From assembly GCA_965198025.1 (NCBI GenBank), contig OZ240237.1, positions 2,046,001 to 2,110,000 of the forward strand: a stretch of DNA of 64,000 nucleotides, read 5' to 3'. Positions within the stretch are counted from its first letter, which is position 1. Each line of letters opens with the position of its first letter. Both the position numbers and the translations under genes were made by a program. A model generated the notes under the pieces. It did no database searches. It was not told where the DNA came from and worked only from the letters and a program-made list of their open reading frames with translations. This document shows, one piece after another, positions 8,411-16,675 of this stretch. This DNA comes from CAYWWM01 sp965198025. Lineage in GTDB: Bacteria; Acidobacteriota; Terriglobia; 2-12-FULL-54-10.

Positions 8411-9313
8411 TTGCCGAAGCAGCCGAGCGCGCCCGTCACCGAGCAGCGAAACCCCGCCAGTACTGTCCTGGACGCTCTCGGCGCCGTTGGGATTCTCGAA
8501 GCGATCCACAAGCAGGACGCTGCCGTTCCGGCCGCCGTGCGCGCCGAAATCCCTGAGATCGCCCGTGCCGTGGAAGCCGTCGTGAACGCGCTGCGCCGGG
8601 GCGGGCGGCTGTTCTATGTCGGCGCGGGAACCAGCGGCCGGCTGGGCGTGCTGGACGCAGCGGAATGTCCTCCGACCTTCGGCGTTTCCCGCGAAACCGT
8701 TCAGGCAGTTCTGGCAGGCGGGACCCGCGCCCTGACTCGTGCCGCTGAAGCTGCCGAGGATGACGCCGCGCAAGGACGCCTCGATCTGGCCCGTCGCCGC
8801 CTGGGCCCCCGCGACGTCGTGATCGGGCTGACCGCCAGCGGACGAACTCCCTACACGCTCGGCGCGCTGCGTTACGCGCGCTCCCGGCGCGCGGCTACGG
8901 TTGCAGTCACCTCCAACCCCGGCTCTCCGGCCACGCGCGCCGCCCGCATCGCCATCGTCCCGCAAACCGGTCCGGAAGTCCTTGCCGGCTCCACGCGCAT
9001 GAAGGCCGCTCTCGCGCAGAAAATGGTCCTGCACATGATCTCGACCGCCGCCATGATCCGCCTCGGACGCGTCTATCAAAACCACATGGTCGGCGTCCGG
9101 CCCACCAATCGAAAGCTCGTCGCGCGGGCCTGCTCCATCATCTCCGGCATCACCGGCGCCGGCCGCGCCGCCGCCTCCCGTGCGTTGCGTGCGGCGGGAC
9201 TCGATGTCCGCCTTGCCATCGTCATGCTGCGAACGGGTCTCGGCCGCAACGCTGCCGCCCGGCTGCTCGAACGGCACGACGGAAACCTGCGGGAACTGAT
9301 TCCCAATCTATGA
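8411..9313 (+). CDS. murQ: N-acetylmuramic acid 6-phosphate etherase
   Basis: 300 residues, normal length. The SIS-domain sugar-phosphate loop G-A-G-T-S-G-R (71-77) and the following L-D-A-A-E-C-P-P-T-F (catalytic-type Glu 85) are the MurQ signature; GSTRMKAALAQK is the second conserved block. The enzyme cleaves D-lactate from MurNAc-6-P to give GlcNAc-6-P, the substrate of the next gene, so the two act in series in peptidoglycan recycling. The start is a TTG; no better in-frame start lies nearby. The stop overlaps nagA by 4 bp. Confidence 0.93.
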   Translation: MPKQPSAPVTEQRNPASTVLDALGAVGILEAIHKQDAAVPAAVRAEIPEIARAVEAVVNALRRGGRLFYVGAGTSGRLGVLDAAECPPTFGVSRETVQAVLAGGTRALTRAAEAAEDDAAQGRLDLARRRLGPRDVVIGLTASGRTPYTLGALRYARSRRAATVAVTSNPGSPATRAARIAIVPQTGPEVLAGSTRMKAALAQKMVLHMISTAAMIRLGRVYQNHMVGVRPTNRKLVARACSIISGITGAGRAAASRALRAAGLDVRLAIVMLRTGLGRNAAARLLERHDGNLRELIPNL

Positions 9314-10509
9314 CGCCTCTCGCCATCACCGCCGCGCAGGTCCTCACGCCTCTCGAAACCATCGAGGACGGCGTTGTCCTCATAGAAGATCACGCCATCC
9401 GCGCCGTCGGTCCCCGCCGCGAGATCGCGATTCCTCCCGCCGCCCGCACCGTCGCCCTGGGCGACAAAATCCTTGCTCCCGGCTTCGTCGACGTCCACAT
9501 CCACGGCGCGGCGGGACACGATGTGATGGAGGCGACGCCCGAAGCCCTCGCGGCCGTTGCTGCGTTCCTCTTCCGGCACGGCACGACCTCCTTCGTCCCT
9601 ACCACGCTCTCGGCCCCCCCGGAAGTTCTCCTGCCCTCGCTCGAAGGTTTGGGCAAGACAATTCGGGCTTTGAAATCAAGGTCGTCTCCAGGCTCTCTGC
9701 TCGCCGAGCCGCTGGGCATTCATCTCGAAGGCCCGTTCCTGAGCGTTGACTGCCGGGGCGTCCATCCGCGCGAGCACCTGCAGCCTCCTTCCCTTCGACT
9801 GTTCGATCAAATGCTTGCCGTGGCGGACGGCTCCGTGCGTATCCTGACGCTCGCCCCGGAGCTGGACGGAGCTTCCGAACTCCAGGCGGCAGCGGTCGCC
9901 AAAGGCGTGCGCGTCGCCATCGGCCACTCGAATGCTTCCTATGAACAGGCCGTCCGTTCCATTGACACCGGCTCCGCTCATGCCGTCCATGTCTTCAACG
10001 CCATGCGCCCGTTTGCCCACCGCGACCCGGGAATCCTCGGCGCCATCCTGACCGACGACCGCGTTTTCGCCGAAGTCATCTCCGACGGAGTGCACGTCGC
10101 CGCGCCTGCGCTGCGGCTGCTGTTGCGGTCGAAGACCCCACAACGGATTGCGCTCGTCACCGACGGAATCAGCGCCGCCGGCATGCCCCCCGGCAAGCAT
10201 CGCCTGGGCGGATTGGAAATCCTGGTCGCAGCCGAACCCGACACCGGCCGGCTCGCCTGCCGCAACCGCGAAGGCAAGCTGGCCGGAAGCGTCCTGACCC
10301 AGGATCGCGCCGTGCAGAACATGATCCGCCTCGCCGGCGTCACTCTTCGCGAGGCCGTCCTGATGGCCTCCTATGTCCCGGCGCAGATGGCCGGAGTCGG
10401 CGGCCGCAAGGGTTCGCTCCGCCCCGGCTTTGACGCCGACCTCGTGGTTCTGAACGCGGACGGAACCGTCTCAGGAGTGATGGCGAACGGATGGGGAGAT
10501 TTCTGTTAG
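9310..10509 (+). CDS. nagA: N-acetylglucosamine-6-phosphate deacetylase
   Basis: 399 residues, amidohydrolase fold. Metal and catalytic residues are visible: H-I-H-G (63-66), H-L-E-G-P-F (Glu ligand), GHSNAS (His), HVFNAMRP (His) and V-T-D-G-I-S-A-A-G (catalytic Asp). It deacetylates GlcNAc-6-P to glucosamine-6-P. It is coupled to murQ by an ATGA overlap, so MurNAc-6-P can be taken to glucosamine-6-P by the two enzymes. No sugar PTS or nagB accompanies them here. Confidence 0.93.
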   Translation: MTPLAITAAQVLTPLETIEDGVVLIEDHAIRAVGPRREIAIPPAARTVALGDKILAPGFVDVHIHGAAGHDVMEATPEALAAVAAFLFRHGTTSFVPTTLSAPPEVLLPSLEGLGKTIRALKSRSSPGSLLAEPLGIHLEGPFLSVDCRGVHPREHLQPPSLRLFDQMLAVADGSVRILTLAPELDGASELQAAAVAKGVRVAIGHSNASYEQAVRSIDTGSAHAVHVFNAMRPFAHRDPGILGAILTDDRVFAEVISDGVHVAAPALRLLLRSKTPQRIALVTDGISAAGMPPGKHRLGGLEILVAAEPDTGRLACRNREGKLAGSVLTQDRAVQNMIRLAGVTLREAVLMASYVPAQMAGVGGRKGSLRPGFDADLVVLNADGTVSGVMANGWGDFC

Positions 10510-10876
10510 TAGCGGCACGCAAGTAGCGACAGGCCTCCGGCCTGTCCTCCATAGTGCAGGCCACCACCCAAGAATGTCATCCCGAGGAACGCAGTGACGA
10601 GGGATCTGCTCTTCGGCCTGCACTCATTCTTGCCCCCAGGTAGGCCTGGAGCATCGCGGAAGCGATCAGCCCGCTGGTGAACAGGCAGAGCTCTCTGCGG
10701 CTTCACAGGAGCACGGCGGACCTTCTGCTGAAGCTAGGCGCGAACCGAATGACTGCCGAAGAGCTTACGCCAACTCTTGAGGACCTGCGGATAAACCCCG
10801 CGCACGCCGCCGCCGATGCGCAGAGCGACACACCGGACCGGCGATAAGTTCACCCATCTCTCTTTTCCAATCCAAT
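10510..10876. other. Intergenic stretch with a dispersed hairpin repeat
   Basis: No gene is supported. It holds a short GACAGGCCTCCGGCCTGTC hairpin just after nagA (about 10528-10546), which may act as a terminator although no T-run follows. One copy of the GTCATCCCGAGG...GAGGGATCTGCT repeat lies at 10576-10610. A 32-codon ORF at 10749-10847 has no recognisable features. Confidence 0.5.
10576..10610 (+). repeat. GTCATCCCGAGG / GAGGGATCTGCT dispersed repeat, copy 1
   Basis: 35-bp copy made of GTCATCCCGAGG, a short variable centre and GACGAGGGATCTGCT. The same outer blocks recur at 13728-13783 with a longer hairpin centre, and the right-hand block recurs in both long direct repeats (ends 13647 and 17135). 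Such elements are common, in my recollection, in soil Acidobacteriota; this is not checked. Confidence 0.6.
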
Positions 10877-12601
10877 CTAAACGAGTGGTCCGGGATTGCC
10901 CCGGTAGCGATTTACAATCGCCTCCGCGGTCATGTATGCCAGGGCCTGGATCGTGAGTGTGGGGTTGAAGCCGCTGCCCATGGATGGGAACGTGCCGCTG
11001 CCGACAACGAACAGGTTCGGGATGTCCCAGCTTTGACCATAGCGGTTCACGACGGAACTTCTTGGATCGCTGCCCATGCGGGTCCCGCCTTCATGATGCC
11101 CACCTGGAGAACCCGGCCTTACGGGCCCACGCCACACATGAGAGGCGCCCATCGCGCGGCCCAGTTCCTCCATCTTCGCTAACATGAACTCAATGCGTGC
11201 CACCTCGTTCGGCCGCCGCCAGTCGTAAGTCAACCGCGGCGCAGGCAAACCCCACTGGTCCCGCTCGTTCGGGTCGAGATCAATGGTCTGATCCGCGTAG
11301 GGCAGGTTCTCAGTCTGTGCCACCATGGCTACGTATCGCGTGAAGTATTTCGCCAGGAAATCCCGGTATTCGGCGCCCCACCGCGGGATGCCGATAGGAG
11401 GAGTCATCCCCATCGCGGCGCCAATCGGGCCGCCTTCGAGAGCTGCCGGACCAACCGAGATCTGTGCACCGCGAATGAAGCCTAAGCCCCTTTGATCGAA
11501 ATTATCTCCATTGAAGTCGTCCACGGTATGCCGTTGGGCGCTCGGCCCCATATAAATGTTGATGTGCCGGTCTTCGAACGCGGCGAATACTCTCGGATTG
11601 ATGTGCGTCATGAGATGCTTGCCCAACTCCCCGCTCGAGTTGGCAAGGCCGCTCGGAAACGTCTCCGTTCTCGAGAGCAGCAGCAAACGGACACAGTCAT
11701 AGATAAAGGGAGTAAGAATCACCAGGTCCGCCTCGACGGTGTTGTCCGACCCGTCAGGTCCATAGTAAGAAACTCCGGTCACGCGGCCGCTGTCATCGCT
11801 GTTCACGCGGTAGCCCATGGCGCCCGAAATCAGCCGGAAGTTGCCGGTGGCGTCCGCCTCGGGGATCTTGGTGACCAGAATGGACGATTTCGCGCCGATG
11901 TGACATCCGAACGCCTGGCAGAATCCGCAATAGGTGCAGCCCGGCCTTCCCTGATAAGGCTGCGAAACAATAGCGCGCGGTGTCGAAAACGGAGAGTAAC
12001 CGAGCTGACGCGCCGCGGTATCGAAGACCAGGCCGGCTTGGTCCACGAACAGAGGCGGCAAGGGATACTCACGCTGGCGCGGCCCTTCGAACGGGTTTCC
12101 TCCTGCGATCTTGCGCCCCTGCAAATTGCCGGCCTTGCCGGACACCCCTAGTTCGTATTCCGCGCGGTCGTAGTAGGGCTCCAGATCGGCGTAACTCACC
12201 GGCCAGTCCGCCAGCGACGAGTCAGCCGGAATTGCCGCTTCTTCGTAGCGCTCAATTGCCCGCGACCGGGCTCGGAAGTCGTCCTCGTGAAAGCGCCAGG
12301 AGACTGAACCGTAGTGAACGGTCCCGCCGCCTGCCTGGTTCCCGTAGTTCAGGTTCCCAAGTGGAGTTGCCCGCGCATTGGAGTTCGGACGCCAGGTAAC
12401 TGGCTGCCGTTTCACGTCCGGCCGCAAATCTTTCCGCTGGAAATAGCGCAGCTCATCCTGCGCCGCAAAATCCTGCGTAGTGAGGCGTGGGCCGCGCTCC
12501 AGGCCGATTACTTTCATGCCTGTTTTCCCGAGTTCGGCCGCGAGAATTCCTCCCGCTGCTCCTACTCCGACGATCACGACATCCGTTTTCTCTGTTGCCA
12601 T
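10877..12601 (-). CDS. GMC-family FAD-dependent oxidoreductase (gluconate 2-dehydrogenase alpha-like)
   Basis: 574 residues. The N-terminal FAD loop V-G-V-G-A-A-G-G (11-18) is followed by the GMC-type N-Y-G-N-Q-A-G-G-G-T-V-H-Y-G block near residues 85-98; HEGGTRMG and the C-terminal GFNPTLTIQALA are family marks. A cysteine cluster C222-C225-C228-C233 (GCTYCGFCQAFGC) could bind an Fe-S cluster, as in FAD-dependent glucose dehydrogenase catalytic subunits. The gene follows the small Tat-exported subunit on the same strand, so the pair would form a periplasmic sugar or sugar-acid dehydrogenase. The usual cytochrome c subunit gene is not adjacent. Substrate unknown. Confidence 0.88.
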   Translation of the reverse strand: MATEKTDVVIVGVGAAGGILAAELGKTGMKVIGLERGPRLTTQDFAAQDELRYFQRKDLRPDVKRQPVTWRPNSNARATPLGNLNYGNQAGGGTVHYGSVSWRFHEDDFRARSRAIERYEEAAIPADSSLADWPVSYADLEPYYDRAEYELGVSGKAGNLQGRKIAGGNPFEGPRQREYPLPPLFVDQAGLVFDTAARQLGYSPFSTPRAIVSQPYQGRPGCTYCGFCQAFGCHIGAKSSILVTKIPEADATGNFRLISGAMGYRVNSDDSGRVTGVSYYGPDGSDNTVEADLVILTPFIYDCVRLLLLSRTETFPSGLANSSGELGKHLMTHINPRVFAAFEDRHINIYMGPSAQRHTVDDFNGDNFDQRGLGFIRGAQISVGPAALEGGPIGAAMGMTPPIGIPRWGAEYRDFLAKYFTRYVAMVAQTENLPYADQTIDLDPNERDQWGLPAPRLTYDWRRPNEVARIEFMLAKMEELGRAMGASHVWRGPVRPGSPGGHHEGGTRMGSDPRSSVVNRYGQSWDIPNLFVVGSGTFPSMGSGFNPTLTIQALAYMTAEAIVNRYRGNPGPLV

Positions 12602-12761
12602 GGTTCATTTCCTCAATAAGTTGTCCATACATAGAAGAACCAGCCGGAAATCAGGACAGCAGTGCCTGCTGATCCATGGAACCGCCCAGCCCGAACCCTC
12701 TCCAATTCCCCGGAAATTCCTTCTGGTCGGCGCCATCCTTGCGACGCACTATCTCTACCAT

Positions 12762-13430
12762 TTATCGGTTCCCCGCCTGCTCCTGCAATCCGATGATCGG
12801 CTCCCGGTTGAATTCCTCCTTGTTCTGCATATCTGCAGTAGTAAAGATCGCCTGCGCGCCGGGAAAACCGACCAGACGCCAGCCTGCGAAATCTTGATTC
12901 CCGCCATAGACGGGATCTGCGAACATTCCTTCCATCGTGTGTGTCCGCAGCGTATTGAAGAATGCCTGGGCTGTGGGCCATGTGAATTCGGCGACATTTC
13001 CCTGCTCGAGCGTTACGATGACTTCATCCTGTCGCGCGTCGCTGAGACCCACGAACGGCTCCCCATAGGTGTGCCGGCAGTACCGGTCCAACTGCGCCAG
13101 ACCGCGCCGGTAGAAGTCCTGCAAATCCGCGTAAGCGCCGGCCAGAGCCAGGTCGATGTAATTGAGCACTCCCGCGTCGAGCGCGCCCGCCTTTCCGGAG
13201 GCGCCGGGCATGATCCTCTCGGTGAAAGCTTCGACCGTTGCAGCATTGTCGTGGTTGAAGAACGCCCTGTGCCCTTCCCCGGGAGAACGCTGCTCGGTTG
13301 CATCATTCGCCTCGCTCGTCTGCGGGGGATTCAGAGCGCCCACCTCAGGCAACCCTGCCCCCGCAACTGCTCCCGCTCCTGCCGCTGCACGGACCAAAAA
13401 TTTACGTCGGGTTACATCTTGCTCAGCCAT
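12762..13430 (-). CDS. Gluconate 2-dehydrogenase subunit 3-like protein, Tat-exported
   Basis: 222 residues. The N-terminus has a twin-arginine signal T-R-R-K-F-L-V followed by a hydrophobic AAAGAGAVAGAG run, then the Gluconate_2-dh3 region (AFTERIMPG, then DLALAGAYADLQDFYRRGLAQLD). This small subunit carries the folded GMC partner through the Tat system and helps its maturation. The partner gene lies 160 bp downstream. The order small subunit then GMC subunit is the usual one. Confidence 0.87.
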   Translation of the reverse strand: MAEQDVTRRKFLVRAAAGAGAVAGAGLPEVGALNPPQTSEANDATEQRSPGEGHRAFFNHDNAATVEAFTERIMPGASGKAGALDAGVLNYIDLALAGAYADLQDFYRRGLAQLDRYCRHTYGEPFVGLSDARQDEVIVTLEQGNVAEFTWPTAQAFFNTLRTHTMEGMFADPVYGGNQDFAGWRLVGFPGAQAIFTTADMQNKEEFNREPIIGLQEQAGNR

Positions 13431-13457
13431 CGTTGATCTCCTCTCGGATTGAACCGG

Positions 13458-13647
13458 CCGATCTTTTGTGCCGGTTCTTTGTGAGAGAGTTTACATCACA
13501 GCTTGAGGCTGTGAAACTGGTTTTAAGGGAAGAAATGGCTTACAGACCCCCGGCGCCGGGGATTGAATCATCCCTCCCACGAACGCCTGCTTCGGCGGAC
13601 GTGACGAAACGACTTATCGATGTCGTTTCGGCGACGAGGGATCTGCT
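13458..13647 (+). repeat. Long direct repeat A, left copy
   Basis: 190 bp matching 16947-17135 with, by my alignment, eight mismatches and one single-base indel (about 95% identity). It ends in a hairpin, CGAAACGAC ... GTCGTTTCG, followed by GAGGGATCTGCT. The two copies are in the same orientation and enclose the 13.6-16.9 kb accessory segment. Confidence 0.85.
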
Positions 13648-13727
13648 CTTCCTCCGATGCCGGTAGCGACACGCCCGCCAGGGCCTGTGCTCGGCCGCGG
13701 CTTTCTGGCGCTCCACTAACGGATGTG

Positions 13728-13783
13728 TCATCCCGAGGACACGAAACGACATATTCGATGTCGTTTCGGACGAGGGATCTGCT
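13728..13783 (+). repeat. GTCATCCCGAGG / GAGGGATCTGCT dispersed repeat, hairpin copy
   Basis: GTCATCCCGAGG, then the inverted pair CGAAACGAC ... GTCGTTTCG around a short loop, then GAGGGATCTGCT. The same hairpin is in the 3' part of repeat A. The structure could act as a transcript-end hairpin or as a substrate for a REP-type transposase; neither is shown. Confidence 0.6.
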
Positions 13784-13926
13784 CTTCCTCCCGATGCCAA
13801 AGTAGCGGCTCATGATGCCAGTCGGCATGGGTCCGCCCCTGACTCCGCGAGCCAGAACCCTCTCGCTGGCATTCCACAAATCGGTTCGCACTTCTCAATC
13901 AACGCAGCGTTTGGTATTCTGCCTCT

Positions 13927-14742
13927 GTGAAATCAATGAATGCTGCCATTCCTTCCTCTTCGCCTGTTTCCCCTGATGTCTCGGAAAGGATGCGCCGGAA
14001 GAAGCTATCTTTGCGACAAAAGTCAATTCTCGCAGGCTTATACCTTTCAAAATTCGATTCTAAAGGCCTGCATCGTCTCGGTTTCGACGGTTTTGTAGAG
14101 GCATTCAATGTTATCGGATCGGCCTTGGGAGTTCGACCGGCATCTATAAAGAACTACCGGGACGAATTCGACCCTCTATTTCCAAACAAGCGGAAAGGTT
14201 GGCACAAACGACCGACACGAGATTATTGCAAAGCCATCTACGACGCTTTCGGAAGGTCGAATCTCCAAGAATTTACAGCTCTGCTGAAGGCCATAGTATA
14301 CAGGGAACATGACCTGGATTTTCTACGGGAAGAAGTAGAACGGAAACAAGGACAAGATAGCTCTTTCGCAAGACGGTTGATTACGGGACAAGCGGCCGAA
14401 CAGTACTTCAAGTCGAAGTATCAAGAAATTGACTTCTTCAAAGGTTTGGAATTGGAAGACACGACCAAGCTCGGTTGTGGTTTTGATTTCAGGCTGTTCT
14501 CACCACAGATCTTTTTCGGAATAGAAGTAAAGGGCTTAAGTGAGTCGAGTGGCAGTATTGCGCTAACGAATAAAGAGCATTCCGTCGCCTCCATATTGAA
14601 GGAGAGATTCTTTCTATTCGTCGTTAAGAATTTCAAGGAGGTACCATTCCATGAGTTGCATCGAGACCCCTTGAACGGAAAACTTGTTTTTACGCGAGTC
14701 GAGCAACAAACCGTTCAAGTAAATTGGACAACGAAGCTATGA
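13927..14742 (+). CDS. DUF3883 / PD-(D/E)XK nuclease-like protein
   Basis: 271 residues; start GTG 13927 or ATG 13936. The N-terminal half (about 25-120) is helical and basic and could bind DNA. The C-terminal half (about 150-250) fits DUF3883: G-Q-A-A-E-Q-Y-F, then G-F-D-F (D187), then F-F-G-I-E-V-K-G (E200, K202), then I-A-L-T-N-K-E-H, then F-F-L-F-V-V-K-N. D plus E-x-K gives a PD-(D/E)XK-type site, as in several restriction and anti-phage systems. The gene is clearly more A+T-rich than its neighbours, a sign of transfer. It overlaps the next gene. No methyltransferase is nearby. A defence role is inferred from fold and context. Confidence 0.7.
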   Translation: MKSMNAAIPSSSPVSPDVSERMRRKKLSLRQKSILAGLYLSKFDSKGLHRLGFDGFVEAFNVIGSALGVRPASIKNYRDEFDPLFPNKRKGWHKRPTRDYCKAIYDAFGRSNLQEFTALLKAIVYREHDLDFLREEVERKQGQDSSFARRLITGQAAEQYFKSKYQEIDFFKGLELEDTTKLGCGFDFRLFSPQIFFGIEVKGLSESSGSIALTNKEHSVASILKERFFLFVVKNFKEVPFHELHRDPLNGKLVFTRVEQQTVQVNWTTKL

Positions 14743-15290
14743 TGGGAGGATCGCTGCCTATGCATCAGAACATCAGAGTCTGTCTTGAACCTGAGTTGTC
14801 TCCCCTCGCATGGGTCCGCGCAATACTAAACGAATCAAACGGCAAATCGGCTGCAACGGTTCAAAAACACTTGGTTGGAGCCAAGTTACAGATTCGGTTT
14901 CCCGATCTCTCAGTCCCCAACGATCCTGGCCATCTGCAGACTGGCCGCTTGAGTGATTTCGACATGGGTTCGGTTTCGTATCTTGTAACCGCCAATCCTG
15001 GAATAGACGTAATCGAGAAGTGCAAAGCCAACATGAATGCTAATCGTCGCCCTGTACTGGTAGTGCCGGCAGAACGAGTTCCGAAGGCAAAGGCGCTGGC
15101 GGATTTCAAAGGAATCACCGACCGCGTGGCGATTCTGGCACTCGAAGACTTTGTCGCTCAGAACGTGATGGGGATTTCAGCCGACGCCGGCCGAGATTGC
15201 TACGCCACGCTTCAGGAAATCATCAAGGAGTACAATAGGCGGATTGAGGAATCCGAAACGGATATGGCGCTCAAGATTGAGTTGCTCTAA
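14724..15290 (+). CDS. DUF4928-like protein, partner of the DUF3883 nuclease
   Basis: 188 residues from 14724; an ATG at 14739 (MMGGSLPMH) just before the upstream stop is an alternative start. The pattern Q-K-H-L-V-G-A-K-L, G-R-L-S-D-F-D-M-G, then V-T-A-N-P-G-I-D-V-I-E-K-C and I-L-A-L-E-D-F-V-A-Q-N matches what I recall of DUF4928, a family found beside restriction-modification genes. The overlap with the upstream nuclease-like gene implies co-translation. Activity unknown. It ends 72 bp before the duplicated murA fragment. Confidence 0.55.
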   Translation: MDNEAMMGGSLPMHQNIRVCLEPELSPLAWVRAILNESNGKSAATVQKHLVGAKLQIRFPDLSVPNDPGHLQTGRLSDFDMGSVSYLVTANPGIDVIEKCKANMNANRRPVLVVPAERVPKAKALADFKGITDRVAILALEDFVAQNVMGISADAGRDCYATLQEIIKEYNRRIEESETDMALKIELL

Positions 15291-15362
15291 CTTCCCCCAT
15301 TGCGCAGCAGCCGCAAGTAAGGGCTTCCTTGCCCGTTGTGATTCCGTTTTAGTACGACCACC

Positions 15363-15475
15363 ATGGACCGATTTGTAATTCGCGGCGGAGTCCCGTTGCA
15401 CGGGACCGTTCAGATCAGCGGGGCGAAGAACGCCGCGCTGCCCTGCCTCGCTGCCTGCCTGCTTACCGGTGATCC
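15363..15475 (+). pseudogene. Duplicated 5' fragment of murA (codons 1-37)
   Basis: 113 bp identical to the first 113 bp of murA (17202-17314) except two silent-looking differences near codons 4 and 5. Similarity begins 3 bp before the ATG and stops abruptly at ...GGTGATCC. Beyond that the DNA belongs to a truncated gene on the other strand. The fragment keeps the Lys22-Asn23 pair of MurA but no catalytic loop, so it cannot be an enzyme. The frame stays open to 15581 as a chimera of 72 residues, probably meaningless. Confidence 0.9.
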
Positions 15476-15807
15476 AGCACGTAGTCGAGCGAGAGCAGCA
15501 GCCGCAGCAGGACGGGGGTGTGCGCTTCCCGGCGGTGGCGGACATTCTCCATCCCCAGCTGGCGGTAAATCTCTTGGTTGAAAATCCGGCAGGCCTTGGC
15601 GCTGCCGGGAAAGATCCTCCGGTCGTCCTCCGCTGCCACGCCGCGCCTCACGAGGTCGCGGACAAACCGTAAGGCGCGCTTGCGATCCACCGTCGTAGGG
15701 GAACAGAAGCGGCCAAATTGGGAGCGCGTGAACGCGCCGCTATGAAGACACACCAGAACAATCCACTCCGCTTCGCGGCCCGTCCAGCCGAACGGCTCCA
15801 GCACCAT
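15463..15807 (-). pseudogene. Truncated mobile-element gene (replication-relaxation-like winged-helix N-terminus)
   Basis: About 114 residues from the ATG at 15807 (MVLEPFGWTGREAEW); the frame is open to 15855. The pattern F-G-W-T-x-R-E-A-x-x-I-V-L-V-x-L-H-S-G-x-F-x-x-x-Q-F, then R-A-L-R-F-V-R-D-L-V-R-R-G-V-A, resembles the N-terminal winged helix of replication-relaxation-type proteins on conjugative elements of this group of bacteria. Homology runs to L-L-S-L-D-Y-V-L-D-H, where the sequence joins the murA fragment and stops at once. Family members are nearer 300 residues, so about two thirds is missing. Identification from recollection, not search. Confidence 0.55.
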
Positions 15808-16002
15808 TGCGCCCGCAGCAGGTCCTTTCCTATCCCCTGGCGAAGCGCTGGTCAAGTGAATTATGGGGTATTGGCTGCTTTCTGCAATGGGGATCTCGAA
15901 AGATCAAGCCAACCCTGCAGGCTGCCTTTCGACTTCGAAGCCTAACGTAGAGGTGAGGGGCGATGCGCGGCTTTATCGCTCAGCGGCCCCTCGACCGCCA
16001 AG

Positions 16003-16668
16003 TTAGCCCGTGGGTGTAGTCCTCGATGCAACTATATGCTTCACCACCTCATACCGAGTGTAGGCAATTCTCGACTTCAACACGACTACCGGTGACTTAA
16101 AATCTGCGACGATGTTCCGAACGCCTTCAATCGGCAATTCGCACCGTGGGCCAAGGATGATTTTGCGAAGCATCAAGTCCTCTGAGAACGGAAGGAAATA
16201 CTTTCCTGATTCCACGGTGTCGTGATCGAGTCCGACAAAGAGGCGCATTTCATCTTCGTACTTCCAGTCGATGAACTTCCTCCGAATAAGTTTCTCCATA
16301 AACTTCTCGGTTGGTTTAGGTCTTTTTATCTCCGGATCAATCTCTATCTTGAGCCGGCGCTTTGCGTAAATGACTGGAGCGAGTAGGTTGTCTGGAACAT
16401 CGAATCCCAAACACATGCCCGTGTGCTTCTCTGCATAGTGACCCCACATAAGCGGATTGCGCCACGACTTGCTGAAGCAAATGAGCCCCTTGCTCTCGTT
16501 GATTTTCTTTTTTGTCGCGCGCAACGCCGCGCGGAGCTTCATGTCCCTTACATCGACGCCCAGCAGTTCAAACGGATCATTGAGGTCTTCGAACCTCGCA
16601 ATCTTGATTCGGCGTAGCGCGAGGTTGCTCAATGCAAACTGCGCACCAGTGAGGTAATAAACGCGCAT
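16003..16668 (-). CDS. DUF2971 family protein
   Basis: 221 residues. Typical DUF2971 landmarks: an N-terminal Y-Y-L-T-x-x-Q-F-A-L-S-N-L, then F-E-D-L-N-D-P-F-E-L, then I-C-F-S-K-S-W-R-N-P-L-M-W-G-H-Y-A-E-K-H-T-G-M-C-L-G-F and W-K-Y-E-D-E-M-R-L-F. The family is frequent in defence islands and mobile elements; its biochemical role is not known to me. A Shine-Dalgarno AGGAG lies 11 bases before the ATG, inside the end of a small upstream ORF. The gene is A+T-richer than murA next door. Confidence 0.75.
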   Translation of the reverse strand: MRVYYLTGAQFALSNLALRRIKIARFEDLNDPFELLGVDVRDMKLRAALRATKKKINESKGLICFSKSWRNPLMWGHYAEKHTGMCLGFDVPDNLLAPVIYAKRRLKIEIDPEIKRPKPTEKFMEKLIRRKFIDWKYEDEMRLFVGLDHDTVESGKYFLPFSEDLMLRKIILGPRCELPIEGVRNIVADFKSPVVVLKSRIAYTRYEVVKHIVASRTTPTG

Positions 16669-16675
16669 GAGAGGG

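Larger units (their letters stand above)
13431..13926. other. Repeat-rich intergenic stretch at the left edge of the island
   Basis: No gene is supported. It consists of the left 190-bp direct repeat (13458-13647), a spacer resembling the post-nagA sequence (GTAGCGACA...GGGCCTGTGC) and a second hairpin repeat at 13728-13783. Frames that appear open across it are repeat artefacts. From about 13880 the base composition shifts towards A+T, marking the start of the cargo. Confidence 0.55.

Noticed and set aside
8219..9277. Long minus-strand frame running from murQ antisense into the zinc-ribbon gene
   Set aside because: Only the last 55 codons have a ribosome-binding site and protein-like sequence; the rest is antisense of murQ.
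10749..10847. 32-codon frame between nagA and the GMC gene
   Set aside because: No ribosome-binding site, no homology I recognise, and too short to support.
13568..13891. 107-codon minus-strand frame with S-R-S-L-V-R-N-D-I
   Set aside because: It translates the dispersed hairpin repeat; such frames recur wherever the repeat occurs and have no start signal.
13899..14108. 69-codon minus-strand frame ending F-T-E-A-E-Y-Q-T-L-R
   Set aside because: The ending looks protein-like, but the frame is antisense to the well-supported DUF3883 gene.
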